In this document: positions 25,663 through 34,635 of the stretch, in pieces
Layout: each line of letters opens with the position of its first letter
Numbering within the stretch: position 1 is the first letter of the stretch
DNA from: an uncultured Nitrosomonadales bacterium
Lineage (GTDB): Bacteria; Pseudomonadota; Gammaproteobacteria; Burkholderiales; Gallionellaceae
DNA: 36,994 bases
Direction: 5' to 3'
NCBI GenBank assembly: GCA_903915035.1
Contig: CAIWRI010000034.1
Location: forward strand, 1-36,994
The notes under the pieces: model-generated
What the model was told of the DNA's origin: nothing
Databases searched by the model: none
What the model saw: the letters and a program-made list of their open reading frames with translations, nothing else
Position numbers and translations under genes: made by a program

Positions 25663-26489
25663 ACACAGCGTTTTCCAGACAAATCCCTTTTTTTCTGGAA
25701 ACCAGTCCGGGTAAACGGTTTTGCATATTTTACCCACCACAGGGTACCTGCAAGGGTGCCGTGCTTTACGTCCCCCCCTTTGCCGAGGAAATGAATAAAA
25801 GCAGGCGCATGGCCGCTCTTCAGGCAAGAACGCTGACGGGTATCGGTTTTGCCGTACTCCAGATTGACCTCTACGGATGTGGCGATAGCAGCGGTGATTT
25901 TCGGGAAGCGCGCTGGGAAATCTGGAAAAATGATCTTGCAGTTGCAGTCGAATGGCTAAAGTTGCGCTGCGATCTGCCTGTCAGCTTATGGGCATTGCGG
26001 CTGGGTGCGCTGCTACTGCTGGATTTCGCGCATGATACCAAAACCCCCATTCAGCGCATCGTACTCTGGCAGCCCGTGCACAGTGGCGAAGCATACGTCA
26101 CGCAATTTCTTCGATTGCGTTTGGCCAGTGCGATAATTGCAGGCAAAGCAAAAACAGGCTTACAGCACTTGAGAAACGAACTCGCCTCACGCGGAACACT
26201 GGAAGTCGGGGGCTACGAAATAGCGCACGAGCTTGTTGACGCTGTGAGCAGGTTGAAGCTAGCCGATCTTGGCAAATCCGGCGTACGGCATCACTGGTTG
26301 GAAATCATGCAGGATGTGAATCAGCCCTTCTCTCCAGCCGCATCAGGCGTTCTGCAAGACTGGCAAAGTCGCGGGATAACGGCTCATGCCTGCAAGGTGC
26401 CGGGCGAACCCTTCTGGTCTGTACAGGAAATTACAGACTGTCCGGCGCTTATTGACAAAACAACGCAGATTTTCTCAAAAGCGTACTAA
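25659..26489 (+). CDS. Exosortase-A-system-associated hydrolase 2
   Basis: A 276-residue alpha/beta-hydrolase-fold protein with LYVPPFAEEMNKSRRM, the strand-turn IDLYGCGDSSGDF and a nucleophile-elbow region LWALRLGALLLL (residues 110-121). The elbow serine of G-x-S-x-G is replaced by arginine (A-L-R-L-G), so it is unlikely to be a classical serine hydrolase. This pattern fits the hydrolase 2 family that accompanies exosortase A. It overlaps the ACP gene by four bases and shares one base with the next gene (TAATG), so the three are translationally coupled. Its reaction is not known. Confidence 0.85.
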   Translation: MNTAFSRQIPFFLETSPGKRFCIFYPPQGTCKGAVLYVPPFAEEMNKSRRMAALQARTLTGIGFAVLQIDLYGCGDSSGDFREARWEIWKNDLAVAVEWLKLRCDLPVSLWALRLGALLLLDFAHDTKTPIQRIVLWQPVHSGEAYVTQFLRLRLASAIIAGKAKTGLQHLRNELASRGTLEVGGYEIAHELVDAVSRLKLADLGKSGVRHHWLEIMQDVNQPFSPAASGVLQDWQSRGITAHACKVPGEPFWSVQEITDCPALIDKTTQIFSKAY

Positions 26490-27322
26490 TGGAATTTACT
26501 GAATCCGCCTTTACGTTCGATTGCAAAAAAAACATCCTGACGGGTATCCTGTCTCGACCTGAATTACCGCTTTCTCGCGGCGTGCTGATCATTGTTGGCG
26601 GGCCGCAATACCGTACCGGCAGCCACCGGCAATTTACGCTGCTGTCCCGGGATCTCGCCCGTGCAGGCATACCCTGCATGCGTTTCGATTACCGTGGCAT
26701 GGGGGACAGCACGGGGGATTTGCATACCTTTGAAAATATTCAGGAAGATATTCACTGTGCAGTCAATGCCTACTATACGCGATGTCCCGAACTTGAGCAG
26801 GTCGTCCTCTGGGGGCTATGTGATGCAGCATCAGCAGCGGTTTTTTATGCTCATAATGACCTCCGTATAGGCGGCCTTGTGCTTGTCAATCCGTGGGTTA
26901 GAACTCCGCAAGGAGAAGCGAAAACACAACTTAAGCACTACTATCTATCCCGCCTGATCAATCCGGATTTGTGGCGAAAACTATTTAGGGGAAAATTCGA
27001 ATTCGGGGATGCTTGCAAAGATATCCTCGGTGCGATTTTGAAACTCAAAACACCAGATAGCGAAAAAAAATTGCCACTTCCGGATAAAATGCGCTCGTCC
27101 TTGGAAAAATTTCAGGGTGACATTCTACTCATCCTGAGCGGTAATGACCTTGTAGCACGGGAATTCGAAGACGTGGTCAAGGCTTCCTGGCAATGGCGTA
27201 ATCTGCTCAATACGCCCAAAATGACTCGTCACGAACTGCCCGGTGCAGACCATACTTTTTCATGTCGCCTCTGGCAGGATCAGGTTGCGCAGTGGACCTG
27301 CGAATGGATAAGCAAAATTTAG
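26489..27322 (+). CDS. Exosortase-A-system-associated hydrolase 1
   Basis: A 277-residue alpha/beta-hydrolase with IIVGGPQYRTGSHRQF, FDYRGMGDSTGD and an elbow motif VLWGLCDAASAAVF in which cysteine (C111) takes the place of the usual serine. A late ELPGADHTF supplies the expected histidine. This matches the hydrolase 1 family of exosortase-A/EPS clusters. The cysteine suggests thioesterase- or acyltransferase-like chemistry, perhaps with the ACP two genes upstream; that is inference. Its start codon shares one base with the stop of hydrolase 2. Confidence 0.87.
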   Translation: MEFTESAFTFDCKKNILTGILSRPELPLSRGVLIIVGGPQYRTGSHRQFTLLSRDLARAGIPCMRFDYRGMGDSTGDLHTFENIQEDIHCAVNAYYTRCPELEQVVLWGLCDAASAAVFYAHNDLRIGGLVLVNPWVRTPQGEAKTQLKHYYLSRLINPDLWRKLFRGKFEFGDACKDILGAILKLKTPDSEKKLPLPDKMRSSLEKFQGDILLILSGNDLVAREFEDVVKASWQWRNLLNTPKMTRHELPGADHTFSCRLWQDQVAQWTCEWISKI

Positions 27323-27417
27323 AATAGACATGCAGGTATTCCGATGTATCATATTGCCATTCCGCACTAAACCAGATTAGTAAGTGAAAACATTATTTAC
27401 TCAAGGGGGAATCGGTT

Positions 27418-27834
27418 ATGAAATATCTGACAATGACAAGTTTTGTTTTGCTCGCAGGCCTTTCCGGAGAGACGATGGCGGCCTGTAGCGGCACCCAGGT
27501 CACAAATACGACAACGCCCACACTCTCGGCGCTGATCTCAAACAGCACGGTCTGTGCTGCAGCCGGCAGCGACACGTGGCAGGAGCAGCATCGCAGCGAC
27601 GGCCTCCTCTGGGACTTCAAGAAAGGTCCTTCCGATCCGGTCGACCCAACTGGACAAGTGGGAAACTGGAGTGTCAATTCAACTGGAAACACGGTTACAT
27701 ACAATTATACCGGCGGATCCAGCTACACCTACACCGTCTATGACGAAGGCGCAGGTGCTTCTTATTGCTTCAACGGCGCCACTGTTATCAGCGGCGCCAA
27801 AATCAAGATGAACTTCATCGGCGGTTGCCCCTGA
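27418..27834 (+). CDS. Small exported protein of unknown function
   Basis: A 138-residue protein with a clear signal peptide (MKYLTMTSFVLLAGLSGETMA, cut before ACSG). The mature part is rich in Ser, Thr, Gly and Asn, with four cysteines (ACSG, TVCAA, SYCFN, GGCP) suitable for two disulfides, and segments WQEQHRSDGLLWDF and NTVTYNYTGGSSYTYTVYD that predict beta structure. No PEP-CTERM, LPXTG or membrane tail is present, so it is probably secreted or periplasmic. A strong ribosome binding site (AAGGGGG) precedes it. It lies 95 bp after hydrolase 1 and convergent to the VanZ/ligase gene. I do not recognise a function. Confidence 0.72.
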   Translation: MKYLTMTSFVLLAGLSGETMAACSGTQVTNTTTPTLSALISNSTVCAAAGSDTWQEQHRSDGLLWDFKKGPSDPVDPTGQVGNWSVNSTGNTVTYNYTGGSSYTYTVYDEGAGASYCFNGATVISGAKIKMNFIGGCP

Positions 27835-27887
27835 GTCAGTCTTAGTCATCAAGCAGGACTTTGGATTGCACGTTGATTGAAGGGTAA

Positions 27888-30800
27888 TCAGGATAGCTGC
27901 GCGCTGCGACCGATCCGACTACAGAACAAAAGCAATAACATAAAAAGCATGAGCAGGCGCGGACTATCGACCAGGCTGTCGAGAATTCCAATCACCAGAA
28001 ATCCGATACCGGATGCCAGCATCGCGCCTGCCATCGCATCGCCACGCCATGCATCACATGCCGCGCGCCACAGACCTGCCGCGACAAAAAGCATCAGCGC
28101 GACGACCCCCAGCCAGCCCTGATCGAACAGCACCTGAACAGGCATACTCCAGATATGCCACGGTTTATCATTATCAACACTGAAAAACCAGCTATCCATC
28201 CCCCGTGAAAAATCCCCGTTGAGTAGCAGATTGCGACCCTCTTTGCTCTGCAAGCGCAAGTTGTCGACATCCACCCGTTGAGTATCTGAATTATAAATAG
28301 ATAGCTTGACAGGACGTGCTGCATACCAGGGGCCGCTACCCAGATCACCCGACTGCAGATGAACAGTCACCGGCATCCACCGCCCGTTTCCGCTCACATC
28401 AATAGACCGGGAGACACAACGGGCTGAAGTGAGCAGCCATTTTTCGCAGATCGATACGCTGACTTTTCCGTTTGCCTGATCGCTGCGTGCGGTTAGACTG
28501 AGCAGATAGTCATGCTGTGGTTTAATCGAGACAAATTGTTCCACATAAAGCCCGCCGCCAGTTCCCAGCCGCAGAAAGCGATTGCCAGTCTCGAAGATCA
28601 GACGATAACCGGAAGCTCGCCTTTCCCTGCTGCGCCAATAATGCATTTCGGGGAAACGACCCAGCCCCATTCCGAACAGTGACGTAATCCAGCCGGCATC
28701 GCGCAGTTGCAAAGCATCATTCCAATGCGCCTGCCGCACTTCGAAATCGGTGCCGGATTGCGACATGCGTTGCTGTGTAAATGAACCGTTCAATATCGGC
28801 ACAGCGACAGTGAGCACGACGAGCCCCGCTACAACGATTCTGAACCAGCGACCTGATACCGGTATTGCTACCAGCAGTGCGATCGCAATGCCATAGGCCG
28901 CGTAACCTGCACGCGAGTAAGTGACCATCAATCCGTAGCTTGCGCCTGCCAGCAACATAAGTCCTGTCAGCCTCACTATCCGGCTTTTTCCTTCAAACAG
29001 CAGCACAAGCAGGAATGGCGTTGATAACGTCAAATAAGTCTCAATATCAGCCCCACCGGTATGCATCTGGGAAAAGGGTCCGCTTACCCGGTAAACATCA
29101 GTAAAATTGAATATTCCGGGAAAGGCTAAACGCTCCCAGATAATGACAACAACGGTGCCTGCCAGACCGGCTACCAGCCCCAGAGCGAACAGGCATCGAA
29201 CATTGTGCCCGATGGATGACAGGCGCTCGAACAATCGATATAACATAAACGCCCACAATACCCCCTTGGCAATGCGCAGCGCATTATACGGGCTGTCGTA
29301 ATTACTGAAGTCGTTTGCCTCAGGCAGGTGCCAGGGCAACAGTCCGCGAACGGTAGCAACGGCATAAGAGGTCGCCATCAAGACCGCAAGCAAGGAAAAA
29401 CCAAAGTCCTGACTCACATGTGGCGCAGCAGGAGGTAACCTGACGTGAGCAATGGCAACGCTGATCAGAAGCAGTAAATCGAATTCGTCAAAATAGAAGC
29501 GTCCACTCCAAGGGGCAATGTCAAAAAGTGCCAGTGCGACGGGTACAACAAAAGCGATCGACTGCGGCCGGTACCAGATCAAAGCGGCATAGCCGGCCAG
29601 AAACATCCCTAGGGCCAGGGGCTGAACCGGGAAATGCATCACATATAAGCCTGCGCATGCGATGGCCGCAATGAACACCATGTAACCCGCCCATGATGGC
29701 CTCTTGAGCAGGGTGAATACATCCGGCTTTGGCTCATCAACATCGGGCACCTGGATACTCTCCAGCACAGCCTCGCTGACCGGAATGTGGCTACGGTCAG
29801 CGGTAGCTGGAGTGCGTTCTGTCCCGCTGATGGTAGAAACGAGTTCAATCCGATTGATTATTTTCGTGCTAGCCCAGGCAGAAAATCCTGCAATAAGCAA
29901 ATTGGTAGGGTCCGGGTGTAAATCAACAAGGAACAGCTTACTCATTTCTATCAGGCCTGCTATCAACACGGCCATCAACATCGCCAGCACAGGTGCTCTC
30001 CAGTATGCCCAGGTCAGCATCCCGATGGGTGCGTACATCAGACCTACGGATACCAGACTTAGCAGGGCGGCTTGCTCTGTCGTATAGTAATGGTAATAAA
30101 ACGGCAGAAAACTGACATGTTGAAGAGTGTTTTTGGCAAAGTCGATGCCCATCCAGCGATGGCCGAACAATTCATTTACCGCCATCAGCGTAATCAAATA
30201 AGCAACCGCCAGAGGTAAGCTGAATCGTCTCATGCCGAATGCAACTTGCTGCGGAGAGAAAAGCGCACGGTGATACCAAAGCAACCCGCCAAGATACATA
30301 CCTATTGCGCGCGTTAGTACGGAAATCCCCTGGCTCACGCCGGTCGCTATGAAGAACTGAGCACTTTCGACCAGCAAACCCAGCAGCGCACCCAAAAAAA
30401 GTGCCCGCGCGGGAGACCATGGGCGGGTCGTCATTCGACCGAGCAGCGACCCCAGAGGCACAACCGCCAAGATTTCCGCAAACAGTTTAGCAAGGTTCAG
30501 TACGGGATCTCCACGCAGACCCTCCGTTGCGATCAGCCATCCCCATCCATCCGAATGGATCTTCCATTCTATCTCAGCTATGGATACTAGAAAATCGTAG
30601 GGAAACAGGCTGAATGCCACGTAGGCAATCGCATATGCCTTGAGCAGGTGGGCAACCAGACGGTCGGAGTTTCCCGCCAGCGTTGCCAGCAACGACATAA
30701 AGCGATTTGACCAGCGCACCGCAAAAAACGCCCCAAGCATGCTGCCGAGAAATTCGGCAATAATATCGTTAAGAGAGACTGTTCGTGGCGGGAAATAAAT

Positions 30801-31169
30801 CTGTGTAAATTCGACCGACACGGCCAGCAGCAATGAAAACAGCAGCGCGCCAATAAACGCAGTGCCATGCGTCCTGAAGCGCCTGAACAGCGTGGCAATG
30901 AGAAAACCAACGGGCACATACAGCACCGCATTCGCCACCCAGTCGGCACGCGACTCGATGCCGAGATTGAGATAGGGGATATTCATAAACGCCTGCCAGG
31001 CGTTATTCCAGCTTCGGTAATGAAAATCAAGCGGCACCAAACTGCCGTATATGACAAAAAAAATGTAGGCCCAGCTTAAATTAACCAGGAAATTGCGGCT
31101 GCCTGCCGAAACCGGCCTCACGGAACGACCATTCTCCGCCCTTATGCCCTGTTTGATTGCGCTCATCAT
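27888..31169 (-). CDS. VanZ-repeat/O-antigen-ligase fusion membrane protein
   Basis: A 1093-residue polytopic membrane protein. Residues 29-165, 175-305 and 318-435 are three VanZ-like blocks, each with a buried acidic residue near a helix end (SVEFTQIYFP, LVESAQFFI, LIEMSKLFL). A linker and four more helices (495-575) follow. Residues 590-840 resemble the O-antigen ligase/polymerase core, with VTYSRAGYAAYG and GMGLGRFPEMHYW. The periplasmic loop is enlarged by a beta-rich, probably carbohydrate-binding insert (about 845-990, ending LLLNGDFSRGMDSW). The loop then resumes with PWHIWSMPVQVLFDQGWLGV, equivalent to the H-x-x-x-L...E-x-G motif of the family, before the last helices. It probably polymerises or ligates the exopolysaccharide. 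It is 238 bp downstream of the acyl-CoA ligase. Confidence 0.8.
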   Translation of the reverse strand: MMSAIKQGIRAENGRSVRPVSAGSRNFLVNLSWAYIFFVIYGSLVPLDFHYRSWNNAWQAFMNIPYLNLGIESRADWVANAVLYVPVGFLIATLFRRFRTHGTAFIGALLFSLLLAVSVEFTQIYFPPRTVSLNDIIAEFLGSMLGAFFAVRWSNRFMSLLATLAGNSDRLVAHLLKAYAIAYVAFSLFPYDFLVSIAEIEWKIHSDGWGWLIATEGLRGDPVLNLAKLFAEILAVVPLGSLLGRMTTRPWSPARALFLGALLGLLVESAQFFIATGVSQGISVLTRAIGMYLGGLLWYHRALFSPQQVAFGMRRFSLPLAVAYLITLMAVNELFGHRWMGIDFAKNTLQHVSFLPFYYHYYTTEQAALLSLVSVGLMYAPIGMLTWAYWRAPVLAMLMAVLIAGLIEMSKLFLVDLHPDPTNLLIAGFSAWASTKIINRIELVSTISGTERTPATADRSHIPVSEAVLESIQVPDVDEPKPDVFTLLKRPSWAGYMVFIAAIACAGLYVMHFPVQPLALGMFLAGYAALIWYRPQSIAFVVPVALALFDIAPWSGRFYFDEFDLLLLISVAIAHVRLPPAAPHVSQDFGFSLLAVLMATSYAVATVRGLLPWHLPEANDFSNYDSPYNALRIAKGVLWAFMLYRLFERLSSIGHNVRCLFALGLVAGLAGTVVVIIWERLAFPGIFNFTDVYRVSGPFSQMHTGGADIETYLTLSTPFLLVLLFEGKSRIVRLTGLMLLAGASYGLMVTYSRAGYAAYGIAIALLVAIPVSGRWFRIVVAGLVVLTVAVPILNGSFTQQRMSQSGTDFEVRQAHWNDALQLRDAGWITSLFGMGLGRFPEMHYWRSRERRASGYRLIFETGNRFLRLGTGGGLYVEQFVSIKPQHDYLLSLTARSDQANGKVSVSICEKWLLTSARCVSRSIDVSGNGRWMPVTVHLQSGDLGSGPWYAARPVKLSIYNSDTQRVDVDNLRLQSKEGRNLLLNGDFSRGMDSWFFSVDNDKPWHIWSMPVQVLFDQGWLGVVALMLFVAAGLWRAACDAWRGDAMAGAMLASGIGFLVIGILDSLVDSPRLLMLFMLLLLFCSRIGRSAQLS

Positions 31170-31407
31170 TTTCGCCTGTCAGTTCATTAAACCGAGGAAA
31201 GCACTTCAGCGGAAATTCTATACCATTATCAGCGTATCCAGAACAACAACGTAATCGCAAAATGACGTTCGGTGTTTAGTTGCGGCAATTCAAGTGTATT
31301 AAAGGTGCGGACAACCGCCTCTTTTTGCACATTCAAAAAGCCTCTTATTTCGTGCGTTTCGTGGCAAATAGTTTTTAGGTTGGATTGCAGAACTAAAATG
31401 CGATGTT

Positions 31408-32967
31408 TTAACCGCTCAATATTTCATTAAGCAGATATTTCCTGTCAATCTTGCCGTTCGGATTGCGCGGCAAGTTGCCGGCATAAAGCTTTATTTCACC
31501 TGGGACCATATAACCCGGCAGGCGCAGTTTGCATTCGGCAAGTAACACATCAATGTCCAGCAACATTCCTTGACGAGCAGTAGCAACCACGATGATCGTC
31601 TGTCCTAGCACCGGATGCGGCACGCCGATGGCTGCAGCCTCCCCCACCAGTTTTGTCGAATAAATCACTTCCTCAACCTCGGTAGGACTAACCCTGTAAC
31701 CTGAAGTCTTGATCATTTCATCACTGCGGCTGATGAAATACAGAAACCCCTCCTCATCCATCCGCACCGTATCGCCGGACCATACCGCCATTTCCGGCAG
31801 AGTCAGACCGTTTTCCTGATTTGGCGACGGCTTGAAACGTTCACTGGTTTTTTCATGATCATTCCAGTAGCCAAGTGATACCAGCACACCGCGATGCACC
31901 AACTCCCCGGGCTCTCCGGGCGCGCAAAGCGAACCGTCTTCTCGCACTACCAGAATTTGTGCATTGGGAATCGCCTTACCGATTGAATCGGGGCGACGAT
32001 CAACTTCTTCCGGCGGCAAATAGGTAGAGCGAAAGGCCTCTGTCAGACCGTACATAAGATAAGGACTCGCCCCGGGTAAACGGGCGCGCAGCTGTTCCAG
32101 CGTCGATACAGGCATCGCACCGCCGGAATTGGTGAAATAACGCAGCCGCGCATCAGCTGGCCACTCAAGTTGGGCTAACTGTATCCATAATGGAGGGACT
32201 GCCGCAAGCCCCGTGATGTGCTCTTTAGCCACGGCTTTTACAATGTCACCCGGCAACAGATAATTGATCAACACGACACTGGCACCAACATGAAAAGCCG
32301 TGGTCAACTGACTCAAACCATAGTCAAAACTCAAAGGCAGAACCGAAAGGATACGATCATCCGGTCTATTTCCCAGATACTGCGCAACGCTGTAAGCGCC
32401 GCTCACCATGTTCAGATGGGACAACACCACCCCTTTAGGTTTGCCGGTGCTGCCCGAGGTATAGAGTATCGCCGCCATGTCGCTGTTGATGGTGCGATGC
32501 GGCAATGAAACTTCTGCTGCATCATCCCAATGCAGAAGACTGACTCCGGGAAACTCGGGCAAACCGCACGGTTTCCCAACCACCAATATGGTATGCAAGT
32601 CGCGGCAATCTCGCAACGCTTCAGCCAAGGCCTTTAGCCGATCAGCTGAGGTGACCAGAATACGCACGTTACAGTCTGTTAGTATATAGGCTACCTGTTC
32701 AGCTTTAAGAACCGGATTTACGGGGACAAATACCCCGCCGGCGGCAGATGTCCCGAACATCGCAGTGATGGTTTCGATGCGTTTTTCAAGATACACCGCG
32801 ACCCGCTCGGATTTTGCAAGACCGGCACCCAACAAGACGCCGGCGGCTTTAGCTACCTGTGTCGAAAGTTCGCGGTAAGTCAGACGGGATTGTTGATATA
32901 TCAGCGCCTCTCTTTCAGGCAGGCGCTGTGCGGTATTGAATATCAGTTCATGCAGTAATTCTGCCAT
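31408..32967 (-). CDS. Acyl-CoA ligase (AMP-forming), exosortase-A-system-associated
   Basis: A 519-residue adenylate-forming enzyme. Motifs are ILYTSGSTGKPKGVVLSH (167-184), YGLTEAFRSTYLPP, WSGDTVRMDEEGFLYF, SRSDEMIKTSGYRVSP and the C-terminal catalytic lysine in NPNGKIDRKYL. The best fit is the exosortase-A-associated ligase family. It would activate a carboxylic acid with ATP and pass it to CoA or to the dedicated ACP encoded at 25411. A pyridoxal-dependent decarboxylase gene often next to it elsewhere is not in this window. AGGGAGG lies 11 nt before the ATG. Confidence 0.87.
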   Translation of the reverse strand: MAELLHELIFNTAQRLPEREALIYQQSRLTYRELSTQVAKAAGVLLGAGLAKSERVAVYLEKRIETITAMFGTSAAGGVFVPVNPVLKAEQVAYILTDCNVRILVTSADRLKALAEALRDCRDLHTILVVGKPCGLPEFPGVSLLHWDDAAEVSLPHRTINSDMAAILYTSGSTGKPKGVVLSHLNMVSGAYSVAQYLGNRPDDRILSVLPLSFDYGLSQLTTAFHVGASVVLINYLLPGDIVKAVAKEHITGLAAVPPLWIQLAQLEWPADARLRYFTNSGGAMPVSTLEQLRARLPGASPYLMYGLTEAFRSTYLPPEEVDRRPDSIGKAIPNAQILVVREDGSLCAPGEPGELVHRGVLVSLGYWNDHEKTSERFKPSPNQENGLTLPEMAVWSGDTVRMDEEGFLYFISRSDEMIKTSGYRVSPTEVEEVIYSTKLVGEAAAIGVPHPVLGQTIIVVATARQGMLLDIDVLLAECKLRLPGYMVPGEIKLYAGNLPRNPNGKIDRKYLLNEILSG

Positions 32968-33229
32968 GGAACACGAGCCTCCCTGGAGGTAAATAAGTGT
33001 GCGCTCATTTTTTTGAGCAGATCAAAGTAGACGGCTTTATGCAGGACGTTTTAGCACCGGCAACGTATATTACACCCTGCGGCAATTACAGATCAGGCCA
33101 TCAACATGCAATGCCGTTAGCATAAAGTAATCATATTCGCAGCTCCCAAGGTAACAGTTGATACTTAAGCTCATAGCAGTGGCAGATATCGTGAAAATGA
33201 ACCTGCTCATGATATTGCATTCTGCCAAA

Positions 33230-33538
33230 TTATGCGTCCGCAGGTACCGCATAATATGTTTCCTCAACCAAACTCTTCAATTTTGCGCTTGGATGAAAAG
33301 AAACCACGCGACGCGCAGAGATGGCAACTTCCTCGCCTGTTTTAGGATTCCGTCCGGGACGCTCTGGTTTGTCGCGCAACTGAAAATTGCCAAAGCCGGA
33401 CAGTTTTACATCTTCGCTTGCTTCGAGTTTGACGCGAATTTCCTCGAAAAACGCCTCCACCATGTCTTTGGCTTCACGTTTGTTCAAGCCCACCTTGTTA
33501 AACAACAAGTCTGCGAGTTCTGCTTTGGTCAATGTCAT
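33230..33538 (-). CDS. ihfA: Integration host factor alpha subunit
   Basis: A 102-residue DNA-bending protein of the HU/IHF family. [40 protein letters not shown] and [11 protein letters not shown] are IHF-alpha-like, and the DNA-intercalating proline is P65 in [10 protein letters not shown]. It has a good ribosome binding site (AGGAA). IHF-alpha is normally encoded after pheT; here it stands alone beside exosortase-related genes, so it may be an extra copy. IHF acts in nucleoid structure, sigma-54 activation and site-specific recombination. Confidence 0.92.
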   Translation of the reverse strand: MTLTKAELADLLFNKVGLNKREAKDMVEAFFEEIRVKLEASEDVKLSGFGNFQLRDKPERPGRNPKTGEEVAISARRVVSFHPSAKLKSLVEETYYAVPADA

Positions 33539-33708
33539 ATTATTTCCTGTTGATTCAAATACTGGTCGCGTATTTTACACCGTGGCTCATAATCATGCGC
33601 AGTCAAGATTACCCTGAGAAAATACCCGCGCCGACCGTGCCGAATTGCACCTGTGTAACAGCCTTCACCACCGAGAAAGGCGGGCGAAAGTATCGCGCTA
33701 TCCATACG

Positions 33709-34527
33709 TCATATCTTGCGTGATACGACACCAGGTGACATCCCCGTGCATCGGACAAAGGCCCGCCGCAGCCCAATGGCGCTAGCATAGCCGACAGTTG
33801 ATGCAATCAACTTCAGTGATTTACCTTTCTTGAGTAAAGTCTGAGCCAGGCAAATTCGCCACTCGGTCAAGTAGCCCATTGGTGTCATACCCGTTGTTTC
33901 ACGAAAATGAGCCGAAAACCTGGCACGAGACATACCGGCTTGATTCGCCAGTTTTTCTATCGTCCAGTCAAACTCCGGACGTTCATGCATAGCAAACAGT
34001 GCCTTCTTTAAACGCGGATCCGCCAAACCCGCCAATACACTCGCCCCGACCAACTTTGCGTTGATTACGTGACGAAATAACAAAATCAGAAAATATTCCA
34101 TCAGCCTGTCGATTGCAACTTGACGACCGGGTGCTTCGGCAAAGGCTTCCGCAAACATCAAAGTAAGCAACGGGTCTGCCTCCGGCATATCTGACAGACG
34201 AATGATCAAGGCATCTGGAAGTGTCGAAATAACGGGATTGCCTGCGCTGACACCGAAATCGATCATAGCGCAGACCAGTTTTGCCCCGCGTTGGGTGTCT
34301 ACATTGAATTGATGGGCGCAAGGACGCGGATAAAACAGCAGTGAAGGCTCCGTGATGTCCTGCGAAGTTCCATCCGGTGCCGCAACGGTCACGGTGCCTT
34401 CGCGTAAAACATGCAGATAACCCAAACCCGGCTGAGGTGCAAATGGAGTGGACTGACACAGCAGCCCACTGTAAAAAACACTGGCACTGAGATTGAATCG
34501 TGAAAATAAAGGTGCAAGGATATCCAT
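33709..34527 (-). CDS. AraC-family transcriptional regulator (cupin type)
   Basis: A 272-residue regulator. Residues 1-150 form a cupin-like sensor domain of the AraC N-terminal type (LGYLHVLREGTVTVAAPDG, LLFYPRPCAHQF). Residues 165-270 form two helix-turn-helix motifs (IEKLANQAGMSRARFSAHFR and IASTVGYASAIGLRRAFVR, then TGMSPG). It is divergent from the AhpD-like gene across about 110 bp, so it is the likely regulator of that gene and of itself, as is usual for this arrangement. The inducer is unknown. Confidence 0.9.
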   Translation of the reverse strand: MDILAPLFSRFNLSASVFYSGLLCQSTPFAPQPGLGYLHVLREGTVTVAAPDGTSQDITEPSLLFYPRPCAHQFNVDTQRGAKLVCAMIDFGVSAGNPVISTLPDALIIRLSDMPEADPLLTLMFAEAFAEAPGRQVAIDRLMEYFLILLFRHVINAKLVGASVLAGLADPRLKKALFAMHERPEFDWTIEKLANQAGMSRARFSAHFRETTGMTPMGYLTEWRICLAQTLLKKGKSLKLIASTVGYASAIGLRRAFVRCTGMSPGVVSRKI

Positions 34528-34635
34528 TTGAGACGATCAGTCGCTTTTTAGAGATTTTAAGGCATCTATTATATCACCAATGACGCATAATTCGTTCAGT
34601 GCAATATCGCACGTTTAGCTTAACAGGTGAATAAA

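Noticed and set aside
31310-31360. Possible terminator between the acyl-CoA ligase and the VanZ fusion
   Set aside because: Only a 6-7 bp inner stem forms (TTTTTG/CAAAAA); the flanking GCCTC copies are direct, not inverted, so a stable hairpin is doubtful.
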